This document shows positions 48,301 to 59,957 of a stretch of 64,000 nt of DNA, one piece after another (position 1 is the first letter of the stretch; the number at the start of each line of letters is the position of its first letter). The notes below the pieces were generated by a model. That model did not search any database. It was given only the letters and a program-made list of their open reading frames with translations, and was not told where the DNA came from. This DNA is from Chara braunii (Eukaryota; Streptophyta; Charophyceae; Charales; Characeae): NCBI GenBank assembly GCA_003427395.1, contig BFEA01000338.1, positions 1,077,790 to 1,141,789 of the forward strand, in the 5' to 3' direction. A program made the translations under genes and the position numbers.

Positions 48301-49467
48301 CTGTTTCATGAGTCTGAAGTGGAGTCCGTTATGTTCCTTTGTTGCACGAGTGCCCCCACATTCGCCAGGAACGTGGTTAAAGCCGATAGGATTGATAAAA
48401 TATTCGTAGCGTACGTTGGACAGGTAAGTGAAGGCAAAAAGGAGGAGATCCCAATGCCGCCAGAAGTTGAGAAACTATTGGAAGAGTCCACTGATGTGGG
48501 AGAGAGCCCGACGAGAGTAGTTGAGAGAAAGATTAAGCATGGGATAAAGATCGATTCCCAAAGGGTTAATTTATCGAATGTCTCCCAAAAAACTCGACAA
48601 GCTGCGTAAGCAGCTTAACGAATTGACAGAGAAGGGCTGGAGAAGGCCTAGCCCCTCACCGTACAACGCACAGGTCTCATTTGAGCCTAAGAAAGAAGGC
48701 GAACGCGCATGTGCGTAGACTACAGGGTCCTAAATGCGATTAAAGTCAAAAATGTCGAACCTTTCCCGCGGATGGACGATTTGTTGGATAGAGTGCATGG
48801 TTGCAAGTACTTTTCTAAGACTGAAATGAAATCAGGTTGGCATCAGATGGAAGTACAACCGAAGACCAGCACAAGATAGCCTTCAGGACTCGTTATGGCC
48901 AGTACGAGTTTGTGGTCATGTCGTTTGGTCTGACGAATGCCCCTGCCACCTTCCAACGCTCCATGAACGATCTTTTCCGCAAGTGGTTAGATAAGTTTGT
49001 AGTAGTTCATTTAAACGATATCTTGATTTTTTATAAGACTTTAGAATAGCATCAACAACATTTGTGCTTAGTTCTACAAAAGTTGCGCGTTGTGAACTTG
49101 AAGGTCAACCCGAAGAAGTGTGAATAGGCTTAACAACATTTGCGCTTAGTTCTAGAGAAGTTGTGCGCTGCGAAGTTCAAGGTCAACTCGAAGAAGTGTG
49201 AATGGGCTAAGCGTTAAGTTTGGTACTCAGGCCATATACTTGATGGAAATGGGGTCAGCCAGGAGGAAGATAGCAACAATTGGAGATTAGCCAACATCGC
49301 ATACGTTAATTGAGCAACTGCCGTTCTCAGGATTAGCCAAGTACTACCGGAAGTTCGTACGAATCTTTTCTATGATCGCTACACCTCTTCGCAAATTCCT
49401 GAGGAAGGAGTCGGTCTGCAATTGGGATAAAGATTGTGGATCATCCTTCAAGAAGTTGTAAAAGGCG
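48300..49467 (+). pseudogene. Chromovirus reverse transcriptase, inactive
   Basis: Fragments in three frames: [52 protein letters not shown], then [20 protein letters not shown]. The YLDD catalytic box reads H-L-N-D (about 49005-49022), losing the Tyr and the first Asp, so the enzyme cannot work. Frameshifts occur near 48570 and 48700. A 78 bp direct duplication (49056-49133 and 49134-49211) repeats 26 codons. Confidence 0.9.
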
Positions 49468-50046
49468 TTGATCGAGTACATGATTCTTAAAGCCGCAGAT
49501 CAGTCCCTTCCAATCATTGTTACTACTGACGCAAGCCAATACGGCATTGGCGTTGTACTCCAACAGAGCGGTGGGGAGGGGTATAGGCCAGTAGAATTCA
49601 TGTCGTGTAGGTTGCCAAGCGAGAAGGTCGTTGCGTCAACATACGAACGCAAATTGTTCGCTTTGAGAGAATCCTTGAGCAATTGCCGAAACTATACGTT
49701 AGGCAGGCATTTCAAAGTCTATTTTGACCATGAGACTTTATGTTGGGGTAAAACCCAAACCCGAATGACTCCTAAGTTGATCAGGTGGGCTGGGGAGATT
49801 GACCAGTTTGACTTCGAGTTAAAGCTAGTTAAGGAAAAATATAACATCGTCGCAGATGCACTCAGTAGATGTGCAAACGTTGTCGGTGCTATCGTGACTT
49901 ACTTAAACACTGGTGTCGAACTGCAGCAACAGATTATGGCTGCATACACTGATGATCATGTTTACAACGAGTTAATCGAAAAGGTGCAGGCAACATCACT
50001 TAAAGTCTCGGATTATAGAGTAACGGACAGACCATCTGGAAAGTAA
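49468..50046 (+). pseudogene. Chromovirus RNase H domain
   Basis: An uninterrupted frame of 192 codons carries TTDASQYGIGVVLQQ (first Asp), the YERKLFALRE Glu block and NIVADALSR (last Asp). All catalytic acids are visible, so it is the best-preserved part of the element. It ends at a TAA where the integrase should continue. Confidence 0.9.
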
Positions 50047-50400
50047 CTGTCAAAGTGGGCAGGTGGAAAAACTGCTTTAGCAAGTGCTTCACATGTACAT
50101 TAGAGCCGATCAGATCGACTAGGATGAGCATCTTCCAAAGGTGCAGTCCGCATACAAAAACTCGGTGCACTTGTCCACAACCCATGCACCGAATGAACTG
50201 CACAGAGGTTGGCAACCCTGGCGTCCAATTGACTGTATGAACCTGAATCATATTAAAAAACCGCCACGCGGTACAAGTGAGTTTGCCATTCAATACGAGA
50301 AGGATCTAGAGCAGGTCAAGAAGAATATCCTTAAGGCACAACACCAGATGGTAGAACAAGCTAACAAACATCGATAATATTACAATTTGCAGTAGGCGAT
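50047..50400 (+). pseudogene. Integrase remnant with deleted catalytic core
   Basis: A short integrase N-terminal-like stretch (50047-50135) joins abruptly to VQSAYKNSVHLSTTHAPNEL, the block that follows the D,D-35-E core in gypsy integrases. The core itself, normally about 120 residues, is missing. The frame then runs to ...VEQANKHR (about 50377). Confidence 0.7.
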
Positions 50401-50519
50401 CTGGTATAGGTTAAGTCTAAGGAGCTCACTCCTTAAGAAAGGATCTCGCAGAAACTGCTAACTGCATATAGGGGATCATGGCACCTTTGAGATGTCAAGG
50501 GAGAGGCAGATGGTCCGTT

Positions 50520-50850
50520 CTACACCATCGAGATTCCGCCCCACCTGCACACATACCCGGTATTCCACGCCTCGAAGTTACTTCCCTACATCACAAACGA
50601 CCAATTTTCCTCTCGACGTTTCATGATTCCACCAGATATGGATAGAAAGTATGACGTAGATTGGATAATTGTTTAAGATACATTCTGGACCACTCGTTAA
50701 GGAGACCTCAAAGACAGTATAAGGTCATGTTTGCTTATCAGGAACCCAACGAAGACCGCTAGTTCCCCGGGGAGGAATTGATACAAACAGCCTCTCACAT
50801 TGTCTCCTACGATGAGAGGGCTAGGCGTGGATTGAATGTATGCGAGAGGT
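50520..50850 (+). pseudogene. Integrase C-terminus and chromodomain
   Basis: FYTIEIPPHLHTYPVFHASK then LLPYITND is the usual link after integrase. YDVDWII followed, in shifted frames, by RQYKVMFAYQEPNEDR, FPGEELIQTASHIVSYDERA matches the chromodomain pattern (Y-x-V-E-x-I-[LI], then R-x-Y-x-V, then W-[EP]). Chromodomains steer chromovirus insertion to methylated histone H3. Two stops and one shift disrupt it. Confidence 0.72.
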
Positions 50851-52000
50851 AAAAATGGGATTTTTCGCGGAGGATTTCGAAGTCCGGTCCGCGGGAGTGT
50901 ACACTTCAGACACCCGGTCCACGTCCCAAGTTTCCGACAAGCCCCAAGTTGCAGGGTCGTCCCGTAGGGTAGGCCGTAAGGCCTAGAGGCCGAAGCGTCA
51001 TAGGTTAGTAGGAATAGGTACGGAAGCATTGTAGGTCGATGGAAGTCCGTCCGGTACCCGACAAGAAAAGTCAGGAAGAGTCCAGTCCAGGTTGTCAGTC
51101 CCAAGTCCAATTTTGCAGAATGTCCCCGGAAAGTCCGGAAGCTACCGGGCCAACAAAATGTTTGCAGCAGACACGCCGTGGCTGACCAGTGCCGGTCTGA
51201 AGCAGGCCAAGCCAAACCAAATGAAGCCAAACCAATTCCTATATAGAGCTGCTATAGTGCAACGGCTCATCACTTTTTTAGTTGCGAGATGCGGAGGCGC
51301 TGCTGCTGCATGTGCGAAAGACGACTTGGCTACTGGGTGCCGAAGAGGAAGAGGGTGCTGTGAGACTCCATAGCTAGGCTAAATGCAGAGAAGGAGGACG
51401 GTGGCCATAGCCGCCCAGGTGTATGACTTACCTGAGTGAGTGTATCTAGGGTAACGATCCAGAGTAGAGGAGAGAGAGTAAGTTAGCCAGAGCGGACCAA
51501 GAGAGAGGAGAGAGAGATAGGGAGAGAGAGAGAAGTCATAGCCGCCATCTGTAGAGACTCGCTATGCGTGTGGTGTGCGGCAAAGCTAATGGTGACAAAC
51601 ACTTTTATATATTGATAATAATTTTGAGGACGACACCTTCATGTGTAGATTGTATCTCGATATGGATTCTCATGTGTGATCTCTCATGCGAATGTTAATT
51701 GATGTATGCGAGGTTGAGTTGGCGAGTACTTCAAGTTGGTTCATTTCAATCCACGTTGTTGTTCCCAAAATACTGACGACCTAAACAAAAAAATCCGCTA
51801 TTTTGTATAAAACAAAAAATCTTCCAAAATACTAAGGAAAAAAAAAAAACGTTTTTTTCTAAAAAAGATAATGTATCCTATATTGCGACTGGATGTTTGA
51901 TAACAAATGTTTCCAACACTGGCAAGAAAGCTATGTAACCCTTCCAACCAATCTTTTTGGGGACGATGTTACCGGTTGCTTCTTCTCGGTCGAACATGAA
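50851..52000. other. Flank of the chromovirus, possibly LTR
   Basis: The purine-rich GCGAGAGGTAAAAATGGGA (50842-50860) could be a polypurine tract, which would place the 3' LTR after it. I found no second copy upstream of gag to prove this. A/G-rich at 51460-51540. Confidence 0.35.
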
Positions 52001-52760
52001 AGTGGCTTGTTTCACCTGAAGCCCTTCGATGTATGGTGGTCATGGCAATTGTCAGACGTGGAATGAGGACTAGTCAATCCTGATTACACTGCCGCAACTT
52101 GATGCACTAGAAGCGGTGACTTTATCATTATTATGAAGGACTTCAGTTTTTGCATTGCAGCACACAGAGTCCACAACGCCATCGCCCACATAATCCATAA
52201 CATCATCAAACACAAACGAATCGATTTCAAAAATGCCAACGAGCTTCGTGTGACCAAACTGCAGCACTTCATGCTCAGTAATAATCTTGTCATATAATCC
52301 AACTTCTTCTCTGGCACATCTTGCCGTTGGAGACTCTCCCGACGCTCTTTCTTAGGAAAACCGTCTGCAGCCTTGCGTCATCTCTCTCTTTAATAAGTTG
52401 GTGAAGTCGGCGGTCTAACATCTCCAACTTGCTGGTGAGTGTGTCTGTAAGAAAGTACGGGTATCCTTTCTGGCTGTCCGCATACATTGATGTGCACTGT
52501 AAACCCAATTTCCAGCGGTGGAGAGATCTTGTGCGATCCTAGACGTCCGGCTGAACATGCATCCTTCACGCACAGACGCCAATAGTTATCAGACCGGCAA
52601 CCAAGGTGATCGTGTTCATACACATTATGCAGCTCTCGCATACTGGCGTCCATATTCATGCGGATGCTGACCATACTTTTTTGGACTACGTGCTTGCCGG
52701 CCATATCCGCCTCCTGCGAGACCATCTCTCCCTCCCTCCCTCCCTCCCTTCTCTCTCTCT
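52001..52760 (-). other. Unrecognised minus-strand open frames
   Basis: Frames at 52070-52267, 52290-52508 and 52390-52725 read as if one protein were broken by shifts. One contains ...LTSKLEMLDRRLHQLIKERD, which would be helical. I recognise no family. Proximity to the PIF transposase (same strand) makes a transposon accessory ORF possible, but no Myb signature was seen. Confidence 0.25.
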
Positions 52761-52813
52761 CTCTTTCTTAATCTCTCTTCTCTCTCTCTCTCTATGTATG
52801 TATATACACATAC

Positions 52814-52851
<38 letters not shown>

Positions 52852-52972
52852 TGCTGTGGACTTCAACACGTACACTTCGTTTATCTTCAACACACAGTTT
52901 CACACTCACACACACCCACACCCACACACACACACACACGCACACACGCACGTACGCACACACACACACACG

Positions 52973-53026
<54 letters not shown>

Positions 53027-53172
53027 TACACAAGGTAGACTGTTGGGGTTGAACCTCTTGATGAGTTAGTGGAAAGTCCAATGTAACAGCATGACACAAA
53101 TTCGCTCATTTTGTGAGTGTATAACGAATATGACAGCACAGAGAGGACACACACACACGCACACACACATAT

Positions 53173-53206
<34 letters not shown>

Positions 53207-53242
53207 GCGTGCGCGCACGCGTGCAAACACACACACACACTT
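52733..53242 (+). repeat. CT, TA and CA/CG microsatellite cluster
   Basis: CCCT/CT runs (52733-52793), TA-rich (52797-52850), CA with CG interruptions (52904-53032) and CA/GC (53146-53241). The CG-containing stretches ALTERNATE purine and pyrimidine, so they may adopt Z-DNA. Confidence 0.93.
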
Positions 53243-53393
53243 TATGAACCAACACTCACACACATGACCACGTCCACGCTCGCTGGTGTACATGAAAAGT
53301 TTTATTTTTGGACTACAGAGGCTAATAATAGCAGCAGAAATGAGGTTCATATGGACACTGGCCCTATCTTCAAATATCCTGGACGTGGTCCCA

Positions 53394-54405
53394 TTAAGGA
53401 GAGTTAATACGCAAACATGATAGGGCATCACGCATTGCACGTCCAGCAGCCTGACTTTCTTTAGACGTCATGGGCGTGATGGGGGGGGGGGTTGGCGACG
53501 GCGGGGGAGGTGGAGGTGGTGGTCTTTCGCTTTCCCTCATGCAAAGAATGTGCTCGTCTACTCGGTCTCCCCAATCCAATAGCAAATTATGAAGTACGCA
53601 AACAACCTTGAATTGATAAAAGAATGTGTCCATGCGCACGATATGCGGACTGTAGAACATATGTCAACACACTTTAGCATGACCGTTCCCCCGTTCAGCG
53701 CCGGTTTGCACAATTTTATGTAGGTAGTAAAACTGCTTCACAGTAAGGGGCGGATTCGAACGTCTGTATAGTGTGACAATCCACGACAGAAACTAGTATC
53801 CTCCGTCACCCAGAAGATACCCTTTTGTCACACCGGAAATGGATGGACATGCCTGACGGAAGGGATCATTATGATCTTCCGCAAACAGTTGGCCGCTCTC
53901 GCCCTGCCTCCACAAAGATGAATTCCGAAGGACACGTGCGTCATGCACTATCCCTGGGAATCCCGCATTCATATCCAAGACGCACAGGTCCTCATCGAAC
54001 ACAATTTGCACAACGATGGAAAAACGTTGTGCGGCCCGAGAAAAACTCATCCCTGCTCGTTTTTTTCGACTTATCCACATATACATGAGTGCAATCAATA
54101 CATCCCCATCAATTGGGTAATCCCTTGTTTGCATAAGTAAGCATTGTCTTATGCCTTTTTGTATGGTCGCTGAAGGTAGTGTTGTCGTAGCCTCACACAC
54201 ATCACCCAATCCAAAAGTTTTGCGAATGCCAAATGATGCGTTGTTGTGCTTGTAAGTATCGCCATGTCCCCAACGGTGTATCGCATACGTTAAGATCTTT
54301 GCGGGATCCAACGATCAGCGAAGCCTTGTAACACAATGAGTGAGATAGGGCCTCAAAACATCGAGCAGGCAATCGAAAGTCTTGCGCCGCATTCGCAAGA
54401 GCCAC
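53394..54405 (-). pseudogene. PIF/Harbinger transposase, frameshifted
   Basis: The minus strand shows, in order: an N-terminal ILTYAIHRWGHGDTYKHN-like block (near 54290), a shifted GCIDCTHVYVDK (near 54110) carrying the first catalytic Asp, then FSIVVQIVFDEDLCVLDMNA and GFPGIVHDARVLRNSSLW with the second Asp, YLLGDGGY (53793-53815), and after stops VVCVLHNLLLDWGD (near 53600), typical of the PIF C-terminus. The last acidic residue could not be placed. Such enzymes excise elements with TWA target duplications; the Harbinger-type elements at 36328 and 40009 would need an intact relative of it. Terminal repeats of this copy were not found. Confidence 0.82.
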
Positions 54406-56579
54406 ATGTAGTAGTCATTAGTTGCATCGTCTTAGATTTCAACATTCCTCCACAATCCACGGGCACGCCTCATGCCCCGCCGCGCAGAGACATTCGTGGT
54501 AAGAGATATAGATGCACGAGCAAAAACGGCCAAAGACCCAGGCCTGACAACCGTTGTCAGGCGGTTGTCCCTGAGCTGAAGGGTCGCTTCCCCAAACGAA
54601 AGGTTTTATCTTTGTATGTTTCGTTTGCTTTTGCATGTTTTCATGAATGTGTGTGTGGCTGAGGGTTTTTTTTAGGGGTCTTGTTATTCTTTTTGCCTAT
54701 GTCGGCCCTCGGGCAAGCAGGAATCAAGGCAGTTGATCCGAAGTCACAAGCGGGGCCGAACGAGGACTGGAAATCAGGATTTTTGGAGGAAAATTCAGGC
54801 CTAACGATGAAGGGCGCCGGCATTGAGGCAAAGGGTCAGAGACCCAGAAGATGGGGTACAGGAAAGGGGTTCGTACGGATGGACCGGGGGGCCGCGACGA
54901 AGCCCAGTTACGTCGGTGCGATGTGGAAACCTCGGAGTGGAATCCACCCCGATCGCAGGCAAAAACGTCATGATGTGGTGGTTATGCGAAGGTGGTCGGT
55001 CCTTAAACATGGTGCTCCTTGTGGATGAGAGCCAACACGATCCTGTGGTCGAGGCGACAATCGGTTTTTATTTGCTCAAGCGCGGACGAGGGAGTTGAAA
55101 TTTTTAACGTGGTGCTCGAGAAGGAGTAAATAATGGTAAACCTTAGACATAGCCACGAGGATCTTGAGAGCAGGCAGGCCGATGGGCAGCTATTGGGTCA
55201 CCCACGAAGGAATGTTTTGGGCCTGGGTGTGGGACTACGAGATATGGATATGGGTGGCGAGCTTCGCCATTGGGCGTTTCTGTGTCATGAGTTGATCAAT
55301 GGCAAATACAGAGAGATCACCCTCGGTACAGTCGCCTCGAGGTACATGGGCTTCATTATGACCATGGCGAATGTGGTGTGACCAATATGATGAGGGTGGA
55401 TCGGTCGCTATGTGTTTGCTGCGGTGGCTTACTGCGAGCTGATCGAGGTATAACCGGCTCAGAGGGGTGCAATGGTGAGTTCGGCTTTGGAGTCGACCAA
55501 CGTAAGGACTAGTCATCGAACTCGGTGATCCGCTCGGTACGGGAGGCACGGGGGGCGAGCTGGCCAGACCCCTTGCGTCGACTAACGACGATCAGGTACT
55601 ACGAGGCTGCCCGAGTAAAATGTATAAAAATGATCCTATTAAGAGGAAAGGGGGGGGAGGAGAAGAGATCAGCAAGGACGGGGGGTTATGAAGAAAGGTC
55701 AAGAAGGCAGCGCGACAGTTGGGAAGGAGCGCGCGCCGGTCGGTCCTTCATAACCGTCAATGTTGGAAGGGCACCAGGAGTCGAGAGCGAGCAAGCCAGG
55801 TGCGAGCGCAAAATGGAGGGAACCTGGCGCCCAACTTCATAGGAAGAGAAGGAGGGAGGGGGTGAGTGCAGGGAGCCGGCTGACGGTTGCAATAGGCTCG
55901 GAGTGCAGGAACTTGAAGTTTCTTGAAATTCGGAGAGATGGTAGAGAGGCGCTACGATTGGGAGAAAAGAGGGATCGAAGGGAGAAGCAGAGGCACTCGT
56001 GAGGAAGAGGGAGTTAGCGTAACCAACGGAGATCCGTTCGAGTCTTGGCAAAATAATTGGCGGGAAAGTAAAAACTTTGAAATTCGGAGTGGCAGCCTAG
56101 AGATTGCCGCTTTTTGAGCGAAGGATTGATGAGAGGGAAGGGGGTTACCAAAATCAGACAATTCCTGCAAGTTTTGGAAAAATAATCGGCGGGAAATCAA
56201 AGACTTCTCGAATTCGAAGTGACAGTAAGAGAGAGAAATATGATTGGCGGGTGGAGAAGGACGACGGATCGACAAAGGAAAAAAAAACAAGGAAACAAAA
56301 GTATAAAGAGGGGGAGGAGAAGAGAGTGGGGGGGTTCAAGGGAGGAGTGAGTACACCACGCCCGGGTGCGCGGGGTCAAGAGACGCCCGGAGTGATCGTG
56401 AGAGCAGGCTTGCGAGAGAGGCAGTGACCGAGCCGTGAGAGCAGTTTCGGGATCGCAGATGGAGGGGGAGTGGTGCCCGGCGTGCGAGTCTCGAAGAAAA
56501 AGGAGTGAACCCGCTGGGCGGCTCTCCGAGAAGAACATCGGCAGGCCGTGCGCGGAAGCTGCTGTCAAGCGCCCGCAGG
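54406..56579. other. Intergenic, no gene recognised
   Basis: A near-palindrome CCTGACAACCGTTGTCAGG lies at 54542-54560. From 55600 the sequence becomes purine-rich. Open frames at 54681-55028 and 55525-55842 match nothing I know. Confidence 0.5.
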
Positions 56580-57125
56580 AGATTTCGTGAGAAGGTCGCA
56601 TGTTGACTGGCGACTGTATGAGAGCTCGTGAGAAAGTCGCATGTTGTCTGGCGCCCGTAAGAGAGTTCATGAGAAGGCCGTCTGTTGTCTGGCGCCCGTA
56701 AGAGAGTTCGTGAGGTCTTTTATTGTTTGGCGTCCGCACGAGAGTTCGCGAGGAGGTCGCATGTTGTCTGGCGCCCTCACGAGAGTTTGTGAGAAGGTCG
56801 CATGGTGTTTGGCGCCCGTAAGAGAGTTTGGGAGGATGTCGCTTGTTGTCTAGTGCCCGCACGAGAGTTCGTGAGGAGGTCGCATGTTGTCTAGCGCCCG
56901 CATGAGAGTTTGTGAGAAGGTCGCATGTTGTCTGGCGCCCTCACGAGAGTTCGTGAGGAGGTCGCATGATGTCTGGCGCCCGCACGAGAGTTCGTGAGAA
57001 GGTCGCATGTTGTCTGGCACCCGCAAGAGAGTTCGTGAGAAGGTCGCATGCTAAGAGTTTGTGAGAAGGTCGCCTGCTGTCTGGTGCTCGTATGAGAGCT
57101 CGAGAGGTCGCTCGCATGTCGTGCG
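56580..57125 (+). repeat. 41 bp minisatellite, about 13 units
   Basis: GAGAGTTCGTGAGAAGGTCG followed by CATGTTGTCTGGCGCCCG recurs with a period near 41 bp (starts at 56661, 56702, 56740, 56781 and 56822, and onward). Units vary in length by a few bases. A long minus-strand open frame (56197-56862) is caused by the array. Confidence 0.93.
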
Positions 57126-57540
57126 CAGAGGTTCACTTCTAAGAATTCCGGAGAATGTCGAATCCCACCAGCAAGAATTTGTGTCCGTCGCTAGAACGGC
57201 GCAGCAGGGGCGAATGTCGGTGTGCGGGTGATGCGGTCGTGAACCAGAGCAGAGGTCTAGAAAGGAGAACGCCCGTTCGTTTGTTGCCTGCAGGGTCGAC
57301 TCAGGCGAGCAACCCCCGTCGGAGCGTGGGCGAGAACGATAAAGAGAGGGAAAGACACGGAGGAAAGAGAGAGAGAGAGAGTGAGAGAGAGAGCGAGGGA
57401 GAGAGTCGGGTTACAGTGTTCATGAAATCACCGCAACAAAGTACGCATCTGGCCTGATCTTGGCAAAGAGCGCACTGAGAATGCCTTCGCTATGGGAAAG
57501 TTGATGTCTATGGCGACAAGAGAGAGAGAGAGTGAGAGGG

Positions 57541-57613
<73 letters not shown>

Positions 57614-58118
57614 CTATGTCGACCTGTAGTTTTGTAGACCGCCCGACAACTTCCATCGATTAGCTCGATTGACTCCATGGCTATTTGGTTCAGGCGTGCT
57701 GTCAAAGAGGAGCATTTTTCCGTTCGGTCGTCGAATTGCTCTCCGGTCTAAATCGGCTGGTGTGCCGAGCGGCGCTCGTTACAAGTGTGACATTCGTGTG
57801 TTTCACTTGTGACGCTCTGCGTCGTTTTTTTCGGTTAATAACGATTCGAATTCTTGTCTGTTTTGTGCCAACGAGGATGCGAGACGCAAGTCCGAATGGA
57901 ATGAGTGGAGAGTCGGAAGGACACCTGGTGCGATTCACTGTTTTTCTGCTTTCTTTCCTTTGTTTGTTTAACTTCGAGTACAAAGTCCTTCCCATTTTTT
58001 TTGTCTTGGGTAAGTGTATGTGCCCGGAGGGGAGTGAGAGTGAGGGAGAGAAAGAGTCGGGTATATATCCGCTCCTTGTTGTGAATTCGCTGCAATATGA
58101 ATTTCTTCTTGTATTGTG
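57126..58118. other. Intergenic with GA-rich stretches
   Basis: Contains a GA microsatellite (57547-57610). The segment 58020-58118 is one copy of a repeat also found at 58930-59035 and 59150-59230 (CTCCNTGTTGTG, GCAATNTGAATTTC, CTTGTATTNTG motifs). Confidence 0.55.
57547..57610 (+). repeat. (GA)n microsatellite
   Basis: About 32 GA units. Confidence 0.95.
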
Positions 58119-58663
58119 CTAGGTAGCATGGGTTATCTGGCCGGATAATCTGGTCGGATTATCTGGCCGGATGATCGGGGGGTAGGATCATCCGGAAATC
58201 CGGATGATTAAAAAAAAAGGCTAAAAAAAGCAAAAAAAAAAAAAAAAAAAAAAGTGATATTGCGCATGCAAAATACAATAGAACTATGTTTCCTATTACA
58301 TGAAAAGCTTGATACGGCGTGGAAGGGTTCAAAGGGGATAAGATAGGGAATAAAGGGGTTTAGAGGGGGGATGCTTAATTTATTCTATAATTATTTATCT
58401 AAATATTATTTTCTTGTTCGGTTTTATTTTTTTATCTTTATACCTGTTGAGTAATCAAAGATGGTCTCAAGCTAAAAGTTGTTCATATCATTGATATGAA
58501 CAACATATTGTTTTTCCAGATGTTTTTGAATTTATTTTTTCGGTAAAAAAAAATATTTTGCGCAGGGCCGGATTATCCATATCCGGAAATGATCCGGAAA
58601 TTTCATCCGGATTGAAAGTTCCAGATAAAATTGGTCTGCCGGATATCCGGATTTGCTACTTAG
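58119..58663. mobile_element. 545 bp hAT-like MITE
   Basis: Ends CTAGGTAGCA and (inverted) CTAAGTAGCA, flanked by 8 bp GTATTGTG (58111-58118) and GTATTATG (58664-58671), one mismatch. Many CCGGAT/ATCCGG motifs lie near both ends, as in subterminal repeats bound by hAT transposases. The centre is AT-rich without coding. Related sequence near 59005-59030 (CTTGTATTATGTATGGGG) shows the site without the insertion. Confidence 0.75.
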
Positions 58664-59504
58664 GTATTATGTACGTTGATCGACAATCATGAAAAGGAAA
58701 ATTGAGTCATTCCAAAGGGTCAGGGTTCGAGACGTGTGAAGGGGAGGGAGGAAACGAAGAGAGATAATAGGGGAGGCAAAGAGGGAGACAGGGAGAGAGA
58801 GAGGGGGACAGAGAGCAAGAAAGAGAGATGGGGTTCGGGACGAGTGAAGGGGAGGGAGGAAATGAAGAGAGATAACAGGGGAGGCAAAGAGGGAGACAGG
58901 GAGAGAGAGAGGGGGACAGAGAGCAAGAGAGAGAGAGTGGGGAGGGGTTAAGCATATACCCACTCCCTGTTGTGTTTTCCGCTCCCTGTTGTGATTCAGC
59001 GGCAGCGCAAATTTCTTGTATTATGTATGGGGACCGACACTCGTGAGAAAGGGGAAGGAAGCGTTCCAGAGGAGCGGAGGTCAAAAAGAGTGAAGGGGGG
59101 GGAGGAAAGGAAGAGTGAGAGCAAAAGAGAGAGAAGGCGGCAATGGGAGGGAAAGAGAGAACGGGTTGGGCGTGTAGCCGATTGCCATTGTGACTCCGCC
59201 GCAATTTGAACCTTTCCTCGTATCGAGTATTGGGCCCTACGTTCGGCAAGAGCGGGGGCTATCGACGACAACCGAGAGGGACGGGAGAGAGGGCAGCTCC
59301 GACCGACACCGTGACAAGTCAGTAGTCTGCATGGTGGATATCTTGTCGACGTCACGATGAGAAGTGGGAACGAGAGACAATCTACGACGCTTGTTGGTCA
59401 GACCTAGAACCTCCATTCCACAAACTGCATCCCCAACGATCTACAATGCAATAACGATAATTGCAATAACAACGATGATTGTTTGCAGTTCATCCATGTT
59501 TTTC
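58664..59504. other. Intergenic with 106 bp tandem pair
   Basis: Two nearly identical GA-rich units (about 58728-58833 and 58834-58940) share GTGAAGGGGAGGGAGGAAA. The rest repeats motifs of 58020-58118 in diverged form. No gene recognised. Confidence 0.65.

Positions 59505-59595
<91 letters not shown>
59505..59595 (+). repeat. (CT)n microsatellite reaching the assembly gap
   Basis: At least 45 CT units running straight into the Ns. Confidence 0.95.
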
Positions 59596-59900
59596 NNNNN
59601 NNNNNNNNNNNNNNNNNNNNNNNNNNNNNNNNNNNNNNNNNNNNNNNNNNNNNNNNNNNNNNNNNNNNNNNNNNNNNNNNNNNNNNNNNNNNNNNNNNNN
59701 NNNNNNNNNNNNNNNNNNNNNNNNNNNNNNNNNNNNNNNNNNNNNNNNNNNNNNNNNNNNNNNNNNNNNNNNNNNNNNNNNNNNNNNNNNNNNNNNNNNN
59801 NNNNNNNNNNNNNNNNNNNNNNNNNNNNNNNNNNNNNNNNNNNNNNNNNNNNNNNNNNNNNNNNNNNNNNNNNNNNNNNNNNNNNNNNNNNNNNNNNNNN
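59596..59900. other. Assembly gap, 305 N
   Basis: Undetermined bases between a CT run and a GT run; its real length is unknown. Confidence 0.99.
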
Positions 59901-59931
<31 letters not shown>

Positions 59932-59957
59932 TGTTTGTGTGTGTGTGTGTGTGTGTG
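59901..59957 (+). repeat. (GT)n microsatellite after the gap
   Basis: About 28 GT units with two TA/TT interruptions. Confidence 0.95.

Larger units (their letters stand above)
44670..50850 (+). mobile_element. Decayed Ty3/gypsy chromovirus, interrupted by mitochondrial DNA
   Basis: In order: gag coiled coil and capsid-like region, insertion of mitochondrial DNA (about 45625-46940), remaining gag, CCHC knuckle, a protease-like stretch, RT, RNase H, integrase remnants and a chromodomain. This domain order with a chromodomain defines the chromovirus branch of Ty3/gypsy. Reading frames are broken by stops and shifts throughout. I could not identify paired LTRs, a primer-binding site or a target duplication, so outer limits are those of the coding remnants. 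Confidence 0.85.

Noticed and set aside
50697-51230. 177-codon minus-strand frame
   Set aside because: Antisense to the chromodomain region and its flank; no similarity recognised.
50851-51500. 3' LTR of the chromovirus
   Set aside because: No matching copy found upstream of gag and no clear TG...CA ends, so it is noted only as possible.
56197-56862. 221-codon minus-strand frame
   Set aside because: Mostly the 41 bp array; its period is not a multiple of three and no family is recognisable.
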